From JANNAT01 sp043766915 (GTDB lineage: Bacteria; Pseudomonadota; Alphaproteobacteria; Rhodobacterales; Rhodobacteraceae): a stretch of 14,779 bases of DNA. The notes below the pieces were generated by a model. That model was not told where the DNA came from and searched no databases. It was given only the letters and a program-made list of their open reading frames with translations. The stretch is from positions 1 through 14,779 of the forward strand of contig JAYUHO010000136.1 of NCBI GenBank assembly GCA_043766915.1. The letters are read 5' to 3'. A program made the position numbers and the translations under genes. Below are positions 6,634-12,969 of this stretch, piece after piece; position 1 is the stretch's first letter, and the number at the start of each line of letters is the position of its first letter.

Positions 6634-7371
6634 TCAGCGGTCGGCGAAGGACGGTGGCGATGACAGGTGGCTGTGCAGCGCCACCAATCGCGCATGGATG
6701 GCGCGGGCCTGATCTGACTGGCTGTTGAACGCACCGCGGGGCAGGGCCCGCAACGCCGCCGCAAGATCACCTTTGGCAAACCATTCCGCTGCAGACGGCG
6801 CGGCAGGCGGGGCAAAGGCGTCATCTGCGTTTTCTGGCGGCTGTGGGGCAGGCGTCGGGGCAGCGTCAGAAAAAAGATCGCCCATAACAGCGTCTTGCGC
6901 AGATTTCCCCGGCTTTTCGGTGCTGGGGTGGGGCTTATCTTCCGCCGTCTCTGACCGCCGCAAAGCGGTTTCCAGTGCCACGATGGTGGCCGACACCGCC
7001 CGCTCTGGTTCCACGGCGTTTTCGGCGATGCCACCAAAATTAGCGGCCATTGCCGCCTCAAGTGCTGCTTCGGCGTCATGTTCGACATCATCGGGCAGCA
7101 CGACACCCGACAGGCCCGCCACATGCCGCACGCCCTGTTCGCGCAAAATCTTTTGTACGCCGCGAATGGTTAACCCTTCGTCATGCAACAGCCGCTTGAT
7201 GCCCGTCAGCAGGGCCACATCTGCGGGCCGGTAATACCGCCGCCCGCCCGCCCGTTTGACCGGGCGAATTTGCGGAAAACGGCTTTCCCAGAACCGCAGC
7301 ACATGGGCTGGGGTTTCCAGATGGTCAGCCACTTCGCTGATGGTGCGGAAGGCGTCGGGTGACTTATCCAT
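6634..7371 (-). CDS. MerR-family transcriptional regulator downstream of ihf
   Basis: This 245-residue protein has an N-terminal MerR winged helix (about 8-80). FRTISEVADHL is the helix-turn-helix, VLRFWESRFPQI and GGRRYYRPADV form the wing region, and LTIRGVQKILREQG follows. The remaining 165 residues are Ala/Pro/Glu-rich with low complexity and no cysteine-based metal site. It is therefore not a classical mercury or copper sensor. Genes of this kind commonly follow the IHF alpha gene in alphaproteobacteria; here the gap is 15 nt, indicating an operon. AAGGGGC lies about 13 nt before the ATG and overlaps the end of the ihf gene. The effector and target are unknown. Confidence 0.85.
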   Translation of the reverse strand: MDKSPDAFRTISEVADHLETPAHVLRFWESRFPQIRPVKRAGGRRYYRPADVALLTGIKRLLHDEGLTIRGVQKILREQGVRHVAGLSGVVLPDDVEHDAEAALEAAMAANFGGIAENAVEPERAVSATIVALETALRRSETAEDKPHPSTEKPGKSAQDAVMGDLFSDAAPTPAPQPPENADDAFAPPAAPSAAEWFAKGDLAAALRALPRGAFNSQSDQARAIHARLVALHSHLSSPPSFADR

Positions 7372-7386
7372 CCGCCGCGCCGCCCC

Positions 7387-7689
7387 TTAACGCTTTTTCC
7401 CGGCAGCAACGCGGTCTTTCATCAGATGCGAGGGCCGGAAGGTCAGAACGCGGCGCGGGCTGATCGGCACCTCGTCGCCCGTCTTGGGATTGCGGCCGAC
7501 GCGCGCGGTTTTATCACGCACCGAGAAGGTGCCAAAAGATGAGATTTTCACCGTCTCACCCGAGGCCAGCTCGTCCGACATGTGTTGCAGCACGGCTTCG
7601 ACCAATGAGGCCGATTCGTTGCGGCTTAGGCCGACTTCGCGGAACACGGCTTCGCTCAGATCCATCCGCGTCAGAGTCTTTTCACTCAT
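7387..7689 (-). CDS. ihfA: Integration host factor subunit alpha
   Basis: IHF alpha pairs with IHF beta to bind and sharply bend DNA in transcription, recombination and replication. The 100 residues match the HU/IHF fold over the full length. The N-terminal helices (TRMDLSEAVFREVGLS) resemble those of IhfA. KISSFGTFSVRDKTARVGRNPKTG (48-71) holds the beta-arm with the intercalating proline at 68, and VLTFRPSHLMKDRV follows. A GGGGGG stretch lies just before the ATG as ribosome site. A possible promoter sits at 7713-7741. It is followed closely by the MerR-type gene and preceded by fabH, the usual order in this group. Confidence 0.93.
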   Translation of the reverse strand: MSEKTLTRMDLSEAVFREVGLSRNESASLVEAVLQHMSDELASGETVKISSFGTFSVRDKTARVGRNPKTGDEVPISPRRVLTFRPSHLMKDRVAAGKKR

Positions 7690-7712
7690 CTTATCCCCCC
7701 GAGGTTTTTCCC

Positions 7713-7741
7713 AAGATGGGCCAGATAAAATTGCGAGTCAA
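7713..7741 (-). promoter_or_regulatory. Candidate promoter of ihfA-merR
   Basis: In the 118-nt gap after fabH, the minus strand has TTGACT (7741-7736), a 17-nt spacer and CATCTT (7718-7713). Start would be near 7706, leaving a 17-nt leader. The -35 is good and the -10 weak. Confidence 0.4.
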
Positions 7742-7807
7742 TAACAGGGGCTTGCAAGACGTTGTTCTTGTCAAAGATCAGCTGATTTGGGGTGGATTTG
7801 ACCGGAT

Positions 7808-8779
7808 TTACCAGCGCAAAACCACAGACCCCCAGGCCAGACCACCGCCAATGGCCTCGGTCACGATCAGATCGCCCTGTTTGATCTGGCCCCGCGCCAC
7901 CCCAACCGACAGGGCAAGCGGAATCGAGGCGGCGGATGTGTTGCCATGATCCTGCACGGTGACAACAACGCGGTCCATCGACACGCCCATCTTGCGGGCG
8001 GTGCCTTCGATGATGCGGATATTGGCCTGATGCGGCACGATCCAGTCGACATCATCGGCGGTCAGCCCCACTTTATCTAAAGCGGTATGCGCGGTTTGTG
8101 CCAGCTTTTCAACGGCATGGCGGAAAACCTCGCGCCCTTCCATTCGCAGAAAGCCAGTGGTGCCGGTAGAGACGCCGCCGTCAACGTAAAGCAGCTTTTG
8201 GTGCCGCCCGTCACTGTGCAGGTCGGTGGAAAGAATACCGCGATCTGCTGTGGTGCCGTCGCCTTGCGCAGCCTCCAGTATCAGCGCGCCCGCGCCATCG
8301 CCAAACAGCACGCAGGTGGACCGGTCGGTCCAATCCATCAATCGTGAGAATGTTTCCGCCCCGATCACCAGAACGCGGGTGGCAGAGCCCGATATGATCA
8401 ACGCATTTGCTGTGGTCAGTGCATAGACAAAGCCCGCACAGACAGCCTGCACGTCAAAGGCAAAACCGCTGGTCATGCCCAACGCGCCCTGAATCATTGT
8501 CGCAGCCGAGGGGAATGTCAGATCGGCGGTGGATGTCGCCACGATAATGGCGTCGATGTCATTGGCCGTCAGCCCCGCATTGGCCAAAGCGGCAAGGGCC
8601 GCGCGGGTGCCCAGATCAGAGGTTGTCTGCCCTTCGGCTGCAAAATGCCGCCGTTCAATGCCAGACCGCGATTTGATCCATTCATCGGTGGTTTCAACCA
8701 AAGCTTCCAGTTCAGCGTTGGGAACGATCCGGTCCGGCAGGTAATGCCCGACGCCTTTTACGACGGCGCGTAGTGTCAT
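7808..8779 (-). CDS. fabH: Beta-ketoacyl-ACP synthase III
   Basis: FabH starts type II fatty acid synthesis by condensing acetyl-CoA with malonyl-ACP. The 323 residues show the full catalytic triad: Cys114 (QAVCAGFVYA), His250 (VPHQANIRI) and Asn280 (DHGNTSAASIP). The C-terminal glycine loop GGGLAWGSVVLRW is also present. Its ATG overlaps the plsX stop codon by 4 nt (8776-8779), so the two are translationally coupled. The plsX-fabH order places the first fatty acid step next to the first phospholipid acyl-transfer step. Length and motifs are standard for the family. Confidence 0.96.
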   Translation of the reverse strand: MTLRAVVKGVGHYLPDRIVPNAELEALVETTDEWIKSRSGIERRHFAAEGQTTSDLGTRAALAALANAGLTANDIDAIIVATSTADLTFPSAATMIQGALGMTSGFAFDVQAVCAGFVYALTTANALIISGSATRVLVIGAETFSRLMDWTDRSTCVLFGDGAGALILEAAQGDGTTADRGILSTDLHSDGRHQKLLYVDGGVSTGTTGFLRMEGREVFRHAVEKLAQTAHTALDKVGLTADDVDWIVPHQANIRIIEGTARKMGVSMDRVVVTVQDHGNTSAASIPLALSVGVARGQIKQGDLIVTEAIGGGLAWGSVVLRW

Positions 8780-9885
8780 TCGGTTGCCTTCGCCTCCGCC
8801 GTCGTTAGGGGCACATCTTGCCCCGCGCGGCCCGCTGATGCAACCCGCGCGGCCATGCGTTCCAAAAACCCGGACTCCGACAATTGATAGGCAAGACCAA
8901 TGGCCGCGGCGATGCCGGTTTCATCGGCTGATCCATGCGATTTCACCACGGTGCCGTTCAGTCCCAAAAAAACCCCGCCATTCACCCGGCGCGGATCAAT
9001 GCGGCGCTGCAGGCGTTTAAGGGAATTCAGCGCCAGCAGCGCCGCAAATTTAGACAGCAGCCCCGCGCCAAACGCTTCGCGCAGGAAATCCGAGATCAGC
9101 TTGGCGGTGCCCTCACCGGTTTTCAGCGCAATATTGCCGGTAAAGCCATCGGTTACAATCACATCCACCCGGTCGGATGGAATATCGCCGCCTTCGACAA
9201 AGCCGACAAACACATAGCCGCCCGCATCGGCTGCGGCTTGCATGCGGTCATGCGCCTCTTTCAGCTCGGCGCGGCCTTTGTGTTCTTCGGTGCCGACGTT
9301 CAGCAACCCCACGCGGGGCCGCGGAAGGTTCAGGCCATTGCGGGCATAAGCCGCGCCCATTGCCGCGTATTGCAGCAAATCATCGGCTTCGGCCTTTATA
9401 TCGGCGCCCACATCCAGCATCAGATTAAATCCACCCGTATTGCGCGAGGGCCACAGGCACGCAATGGCGGGACGGTTCACGCCGGGCAATTTGCGCAGCC
9501 GGATCATCGACACTGCCATCAACGCGCCGGTGTTGCCGCACGACACGGCACCAGTGGCCTCATGTGTCTTAAGAGAATCGATGGTGGACCACATCGACGT
9601 GCCTTCGCCATGGCGCATCACCTGGCTGGGCTTGTCGTTCATCGTCACCACGCGGGGGGCGTGGCGCAAGGTGACGCGCCCCGTAAGGCCGGGATGACGC
9701 GCCAACAGCGGCGTCAGTTGCGCCTGATCACCGTGCAGGATGAAATCAGCATCGGGCAGGGCGGCTGCAGACAGCACAAGACCTGCAACAACCGTTGCAG
9801 GCCCGCGATCACCACCCATGGCATCAACAGAAATAATGATGCGGCTTGCACCAGCGGAAGACAGAATTTCAGATTCAGTCGCCAT
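8776..9885 (-). CDS. plsX: Phosphate acyltransferase PlsX
   Basis: PlsX makes acyl-phosphate from acyl-ACP, the acyl donor used by PlsY to start phospholipid synthesis. Reading from the ATG at 9885 gives 369 residues. ISVDAMGGDRGP near the N-terminus, MRHGEGTSM, SCGNTGALMA and DGFTGNIALKTGEG are hallmark PlsX motifs. An in-frame TTG three codons upstream (9894) is the alternative start. Neither is preceded by a purine-rich ribosome site; the upstream sequence is CCCCACTTGCCCCCT. Translation may depend on coupling to rpmF, whose stop lies 27 nt upstream. It overlaps fabH by 4 nt. Confidence 0.95.
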   Translation of the reverse strand: MATESEILSSAGASRIIISVDAMGGDRGPATVVAGLVLSAAALPDADFILHGDQAQLTPLLARHPGLTGRVTLRHAPRVVTMNDKPSQVMRHGEGTSMWSTIDSLKTHEATGAVSCGNTGALMAVSMIRLRKLPGVNRPAIACLWPSRNTGGFNLMLDVGADIKAEADDLLQYAAMGAAYARNGLNLPRPRVGLLNVGTEEHKGRAELKEAHDRMQAAADAGGYVFVGFVEGGDIPSDRVDVIVTDGFTGNIALKTGEGTAKLISDFLREAFGAGLLSKFAALLALNSLKRLQRRIDPRRVNGGVFLGLNGTVVKSHGSADETGIAAAIGLAYQLSESGFLERMAARVASAGRAGQDVPLTTAEAKATE

Positions 9886-9912
9886 AGGGGGCAAGTGGGG
9901 CTAAGGCGCGGC

Positions 9913-10116
9913 TTACGCCGCGTCCTCGTCCAGATCGACTTTCGCAGTAGCGACAACTTCGCGCGCATCGTAATGACCGCAAGACGGGCACACATGGTGC
10001 GGGCGCTTCAACTCGCCGCAGTTGGAACAATCTTGTGGGTTTCCTGCAACCAATGCGTCATGCGCACGACGCATGTTGCGCTTGGAAGAGGTGACTCGGT
10101 TCTGTGGGACTGCCAT
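9913..10116 (-). CDS. rpmF: 50S ribosomal protein L32
   Basis: This 67-residue large-subunit protein begins MAVPQNRVTSSKRNMRRAHD, the typical basic L32 N-terminus. It carries a zinc ribbon CSNC...CPSC with all four cysteines, so it is the zinc-binding form. AAGGG 9 nt upstream fixes the ATG at 10116; the frame extends 9 residues further upstream without family similarity. The order yceD-rpmF-plsX-fabH is widely conserved and links ribosome and membrane lipid production. Confidence 0.96.
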   Translation of the reverse strand: MAVPQNRVTSSKRNMRRAHDALVAGNPQDCSNCGELKRPHHVCPSCGHYDAREVVATAKVDLDEDAA

Positions 10117-10219
10117 GTCGCACCCTTTGATAGTGGGGGACATGCCCCAGATTTTACTTTGATTTCAGGCACCTGACGCAAACCGATGGGTTGGCGGCAA
10201 AGCCCTGAACAAGGCGCGG

Positions 10220-10247
10220 AACATAGTCAGATTTAAGCTGCGCGCAA
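10220..10247 (-). promoter_or_regulatory. Candidate promoter of rpmF-plsX-fabH
   Basis: In the 184-nt gap upstream of rpmF the minus strand has TTGCGC (10247-10242), a 16-nt spacer and TATGTT (10225-10220). It would give a leader of about 97 nt. Confidence 0.35.
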
Positions 10248-10275
10248 GCCCCTTTCTGGATCGGTCAAAGGGGCT
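10247..10275 (-). terminator. Hairpin after the YceD gene
   Basis: A perfect 9-bp stem AGCCCCTTT (10247-10255 with 10267-10275) and 11-nt loop begins 25 nt past the yceD stop codon. No U-tract follows on the minus strand, so readthrough into rpmF is likely. Confidence 0.45.
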
Positions 10276-10300
10276 GTGATTTCCATGTCGTGCGGTGGGA

Positions 10301-10873
10301 TTATTCCTGTGCCGGGCCCGATTTTTTCATCTTATCCGCCAATCCGGCCAACCCGGCAAATGGCTTCAGGGTTTCATCCGTCAACGGTTGTGCGCCCGGC
10401 GGTGTTGCCACCACTGATCCCAGATCAATCCCCTTGGCGCGCGGATAAAGGGGCAGCGCCAGCGCCAGCGCCTCAATCGCCACCGCTGCCACGTCAATCA
10501 CTTCGGGCAGGGCTTCGGCATCATCGCCAAGAATTTCCACCTCATCGCCCTTGGGATCTTCGAAATCATGGCGATAGTTGCGTTCCACCCGGTCTTTCAA
10601 CCGCGATGTCACCGGGGCCAGACTGATCGAGCAGGGCTGAATGACCAAGGCCGCCAGATCGGCGCGCAGGGCCACATCAATGCGCCCCATCGGCTGCAAT
10701 TCGCCCTTCAGCACAAATTCCGGCAGATCCAGCAGACCAAGCACCTGGGCTATGCTGGTACGGGCGGCGGCGTCTGGCGCAAAGGTAAAGCGAATGGTCT
10801 TGCGTCCAGAAACAGCGCCACTGCGATAGGGCTGGCTTGGCAAGTCCTGGGGAATTTGGGTGGTATCGGTCAT
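10301..10873 (-). CDS. YceD family (DUF177) protein, 23S rRNA accumulation
   Basis: This 190-residue acidic protein matches the YceD/DUF177 family by its beta-strand-rich middle (VLKGELQPMGRIDVALRADL), the segment PCSISLAPVTSRLKDRVERNY and the acidic stretch DFEDPKGDEVEILGDDAEALPEVIDVAAVAIEALALALPLYPR. It also matches by its position before rpmF. The otherwise common cysteine pair is reduced to one cysteine (QPCSISL). Family members affect 23S rRNA levels in bacteria and chloroplasts. The start ATG at 10873 has only a weak upstream AGGCC. A possible promoter lies at 10903-10931. It is divergent from bamE. Confidence 0.85.
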   Translation of the reverse strand: MTDTTQIPQDLPSQPYRSGAVSGRKTIRFTFAPDAAARTSIAQVLGLLDLPEFVLKGELQPMGRIDVALRADLAALVIQPCSISLAPVTSRLKDRVERNYRHDFEDPKGDEVEILGDDAEALPEVIDVAAVAIEALALALPLYPRAKGIDLGSVVATPPGAQPLTDETLKPFAGLAGLADKMKKSGPAQE

Positions 10874-11191
10874 GTCATGGCCTAACTTATCACGTTTCGC
10901 TTTTTATCCGGTTCACCGCATTAAAAGTAAAATGCAGCAGGTCCGGGGGTAGTTTGTCTTAAGTTGCCCCAATCAAAGGCCAATGTGATGCACCAAGCTG
11001 CGTTCCATTCTTGATCAGAGGCGCGACCTTCTGTAAGCCAAAGCGTAACAGCCGCTGGCGGGCTTGTGCAGTCTCTCGATACTGGTCTGATAAGACTGGC
11101 GCAAGAGTGGCTGCATCGGGCAATGTTTAAGCGGGCAGGCCAAGGGCCAAGGGCAGGGATGACGCATTTGACGAACAGCTTTGGTCTGAAG
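10874..11191. promoter_or_regulatory. 318-nt divergent intergenic region, yceD/bamE
   Basis: No convincing gene is present. Towards yceD (minus) a weak promoter candidate is TTTACT (10931-10926), 17 nt, GATAAA (10908-10903). It overlaps a small inverted repeat GCATT...AATGC around 10919-10935. Towards bamE (plus) the best candidate is TTGTGC (11064-11069), 18 nt, TGATAA (11088-11093), giving a leader of about 90 nt. Both are pattern matches only. Confidence 0.35.
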
Positions 11192-11638
11192 ATGGCTATA
11201 ACGCGTGCAAGGGCGGGGCTGTTGGGGTTGGTGGTGTTGGCAGCAGCCTGTTCGCCAACTTACCGCAATCATGGCTATGTGCCCTCAGACGATGATCTGA
11301 CGCGTATTGAGGTCGGCGTGGACACCCGCGAAACCGTGGCGGCTGACGTGGGCCGCCCTTCGGCTGCGGGATTGTTGAACGATGTCGGCTGGTATTACGT
11401 GCAAAGCCGGTGGAAACATTCGGGCGCATTTTCGCCCAAGGAAGAAAACCGTCAGGTTGTGGCAATTACTTTTACCGATGAGGGTATTGTGGAAAACGTC
11501 GAACGCTTTGGTCTGGAAAAAGGCCGGGTTGTGGCCTTGTCGCGCCGCGTGACGGAATCCAACATCAAGGGCCTTAGCTTTTTGTCACAACTGTTCGGCA
11601 ATATCGGCAGGCTGCGCGCGGATCAGCTGATCAAGTGA
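11192..11638 (+). CDS. bamE: Outer membrane assembly lipoprotein BamE
   Basis: BamE is the small lipoprotein of the BAM complex that folds outer membrane beta-barrel proteins. The 148-residue product starts with a lipoprotein signal (MAITRARAGLLGLVVLAAAC, lipid-modified Cys20). The SmpA/OmlA domain follows (DDLTRIEVGVDTRETVAADVGRPS, then GWYYVQSRW). The ATG at 11192 gives a normal 19-residue signal. An ATG at 11159 in the same frame has a better ribosome site (AGGGCAGGG) but adds 11 residues, so either could be used. It is divergent from yceD, an arrangement common in this group. Its stop codon lies inside a hairpin. Confidence 0.88.
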   Translation: MAITRARAGLLGLVVLAAACSPTYRNHGYVPSDDDLTRIEVGVDTRETVAADVGRPSAAGLLNDVGWYYVQSRWKHSGAFSPKEENRQVVAITFTDEGIVENVERFGLEKGRVVALSRRVTESNIKGLSFLSQLFGNIGRLRADQLIK

Positions 11639-11644
11639 TCCGCG
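11617..11644 (+). terminator. Hairpin terminator overlapping the bamE stop codon
   Basis: CGCGGATCA (11617-11625) pairs perfectly with TGATCCGCG (11636-11644) across a 10-nt loop, followed by TTTAGGGG. The bamE TGA (11636-11638) is part of the right arm. It stands in the 14-nt convergent gap with msrB. The U-tract is short. Confidence 0.55.
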
Positions 11645-11652
11645 TTTAGGGG

Positions 11653-12045
11653 TTAATCTTTGGGCTCGAACGTCAACGCTACGCCGTTCATGCAATAGCG
11701 CAGGCCAGTGGGGGCCGGTCCATCTGGAAACACATGGCCCAAATGCGCGTCGCATTTGTTGCAATGCACTTCGGTGCGGGTCATGAACCAGCCCTTGTCG
11801 ACGGATTCGCCGACCATGTCGCCGTCAAGCGGGGCCCAGAACGACGGCCATCCAGTGCCAGAGTCAAACTTGGTCGCCTGATCAAACAGCGGCGCATCGC
11901 AGCAGACACAGCGATAGGTGCCCGGATTTTTTGGAAAGGCATCGTTGGAAAACGCGCGTTCGGTGCCATGCTGCCGCGTCACCTTAAAGGCCAGATCCGA
12001 CAGGTGTGCCTGCCATTCGGCATCAGACTTTATCACTTTATCCAT
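11653..12045 (-). CDS. msrB: Peptide-methionine (R)-S-oxide reductase MsrB
   Basis: It reduces methionine-R-sulfoxide in oxidised proteins. The 130 residues hold the zinc site CxxC pairs Cys46/Cys49 (YRCVCCDAP) and Cys95/Cys98 (HCNKC), the GWPSF motif (65-69), HLGHVF (101-106) and the catalytic Cys118 (RYCMN). The classical resolving cysteine before GWPSF (SGCGWPSF) is Thr here (SGTGWPSF, Thr64). The enzyme is therefore of the one-cysteine type unless the extra Cys48 acts instead. AGAGGATGAT before the ATG at 12045 sets the start; the frame runs 25 residues further upstream without family features. It is convergent with bamE and divergent from the OlsB-like gene. Confidence 0.93.
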   Translation of the reverse strand: MDKVIKSDAEWQAHLSDLAFKVTRQHGTERAFSNDAFPKNPGTYRCVCCDAPLFDQATKFDSGTGWPSFWAPLDGDMVGESVDKGWFMTRTEVHCNKCDAHLGHVFPDGPAPTGLRYCMNGVALTFEPKD

Positions 12046-12091
12046 ATCATCCTCTTTCAGGCTGGCTTGCGCGAGCTGGGCCACAAGTGCA

Positions 12092-12120
12092 AACATAGGC
12101 GGCGCGGGCGATGTTTCCAA
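12092..12120 (-). promoter_or_regulatory. Candidate promoter of msrB
   Basis: On the minus strand TTGGAA (12120-12115) and TATGTT (12097-12092) are spaced by 17 nt. Start would be near 12085, giving a 40-nt leader that contains the AGAGGA ribosome site. Confidence 0.5.
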
Positions 12121-12157
12121 GCCTGCGCTGGATCAAATCTGCGGAACTGGGGGCCAG

Positions 12158-12898
12158 GTGCGGGCGTTGAAGGTTGGCAAATATGTGGCGCGGATGGCCG
12201 CAACCAATGCCGATCTTGCGCAGGCGATTGCGTTGCGCGATCTGGTGTTTCGCGGGGGCCGCACGTCCCCCCAAGACGCCGACGCCTATGATGCAGACTG
12301 CCTGCATATCTTGATTGAAGAGGCCTCCGGTGCCCGGCTGGTCTGCTGCTATCGGTTGATGATCCTGCCCGATGCCGCCGCCGTCGCCCGCAGTTACTCG
12401 GCGCAATTTTATGATCTGTCGCTGCTGGCCGGGTTTGGGGCCCCGATGCTTGAGCTGGGGCGGTTCTGCGTGCATCCCGATTGTCAGGACGCCGATATTC
12501 TACGGCTGGCCTGGGGGGCCTTGGCGCGGTGGGTCGATCAGACCGGGGCGGTGATGCTGTTTGGCTGCTCGTCCTTTGAGGGCGCTGTTGGCCCGGATCA
12601 TGACGCGGCTTTCGTGCTGTTGCAGGCCGCCCATCTGGCCCCCGCCACATGGCAGCCCCTGCGACGTGCGCCCGCCGTCTATGATTTTTCGCAACTTCTG
12701 TCGGGCCAAACCCCAGACCTGCGGGCCGCCTTGCGCGCGATGCCGCCATTGCTCCGCACCTATCTTGCGATGGGCGGCTGGGTCAGCGATCACGCGGTTG
12801 TCGATACCGATCTTGACACTCTGCATGTGTTCACCGCCGTCGAAATCGCCAAAATCCCCGCCGCCCGCGCCCGCGCCTTGCGCGCGATCGCCGGGTAA
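12158..12898 (+). CDS. olsB: Ornithine N-acyltransferase, OlsB-like (GNAT fold)
   Basis: OlsB attaches a 3-hydroxyacyl chain from ACP to ornithine, making lyso-ornithine lipid. From a GTG at 12158 the product is 246 residues. KVGKYVARMAAT, AIALRDLVFR and especially LELGRFCVHPDCQDADILRLAWGAL and LFGCSSFEGA match the OlsB/hemolysin-like acyltransferase family. No ATG precedes the conserved N-terminus within a sensible distance; the GTG is preceded by GGGGGCCAG, the best ribosome site, and the first ATG (12194) would remove conserved residues. The usual partner OlsA (lyso-ornithine lipid acyltransferase) does not follow; uup does. No Pho box was seen upstream, although ornithine lipids often respond to phosphate shortage. 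Confidence 0.82.
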   Translation: MRALKVGKYVARMAATNADLAQAIALRDLVFRGGRTSPQDADAYDADCLHILIEEASGARLVCCYRLMILPDAAAVARSYSAQFYDLSLLAGFGAPMLELGRFCVHPDCQDADILRLAWGALARWVDQTGAVMLFGCSSFEGAVGPDHDAAFVLLQAAHLAPATWQPLRRAPAVYDFSQLLSGQTPDLRAALRAMPPLLRTYLAMGGWVSDHAVVDTDLDTLHVFTAVEIAKIPAARARALRAIAG

Positions 12899-12933
12899 GG
12901 CACGATTTTTGTGCGAACCCGCCAGCCGGGGCG

Positions 12934-12962
12934 TTGACCTTGCGCGCGCCTGCCCCTAGATC
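12934..12962 (+). promoter_or_regulatory. Promoter of uup, placed for a leaderless mRNA
   Basis: TTGACC (12934-12939), a 17-nt spacer and TAGATC (12957-12962) form a good sigma-70-type promoter. The -10 ends 7 nt before the ATG at 12970, so the transcript should start at or next to the start codon. No Shine-Dalgarno is present. Confidence 0.65.
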
Positions 12963-12969
12963 ACCGCCC

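Noticed and set aside
8935..10176. 413-residue open frame on the plus strand
   Set aside because: It lies antisense to plsX and rpmF, whose family motifs are unmistakable; its translation is rich in Arg/His/Gln and shows no domain.
10990..11040. TGATC...TAAG pattern as an RpoE-type promoter upstream of bamE
   Set aside because: Spacing and flanking bases could not be matched confidently to the Rhodobacter RpoE consensus.
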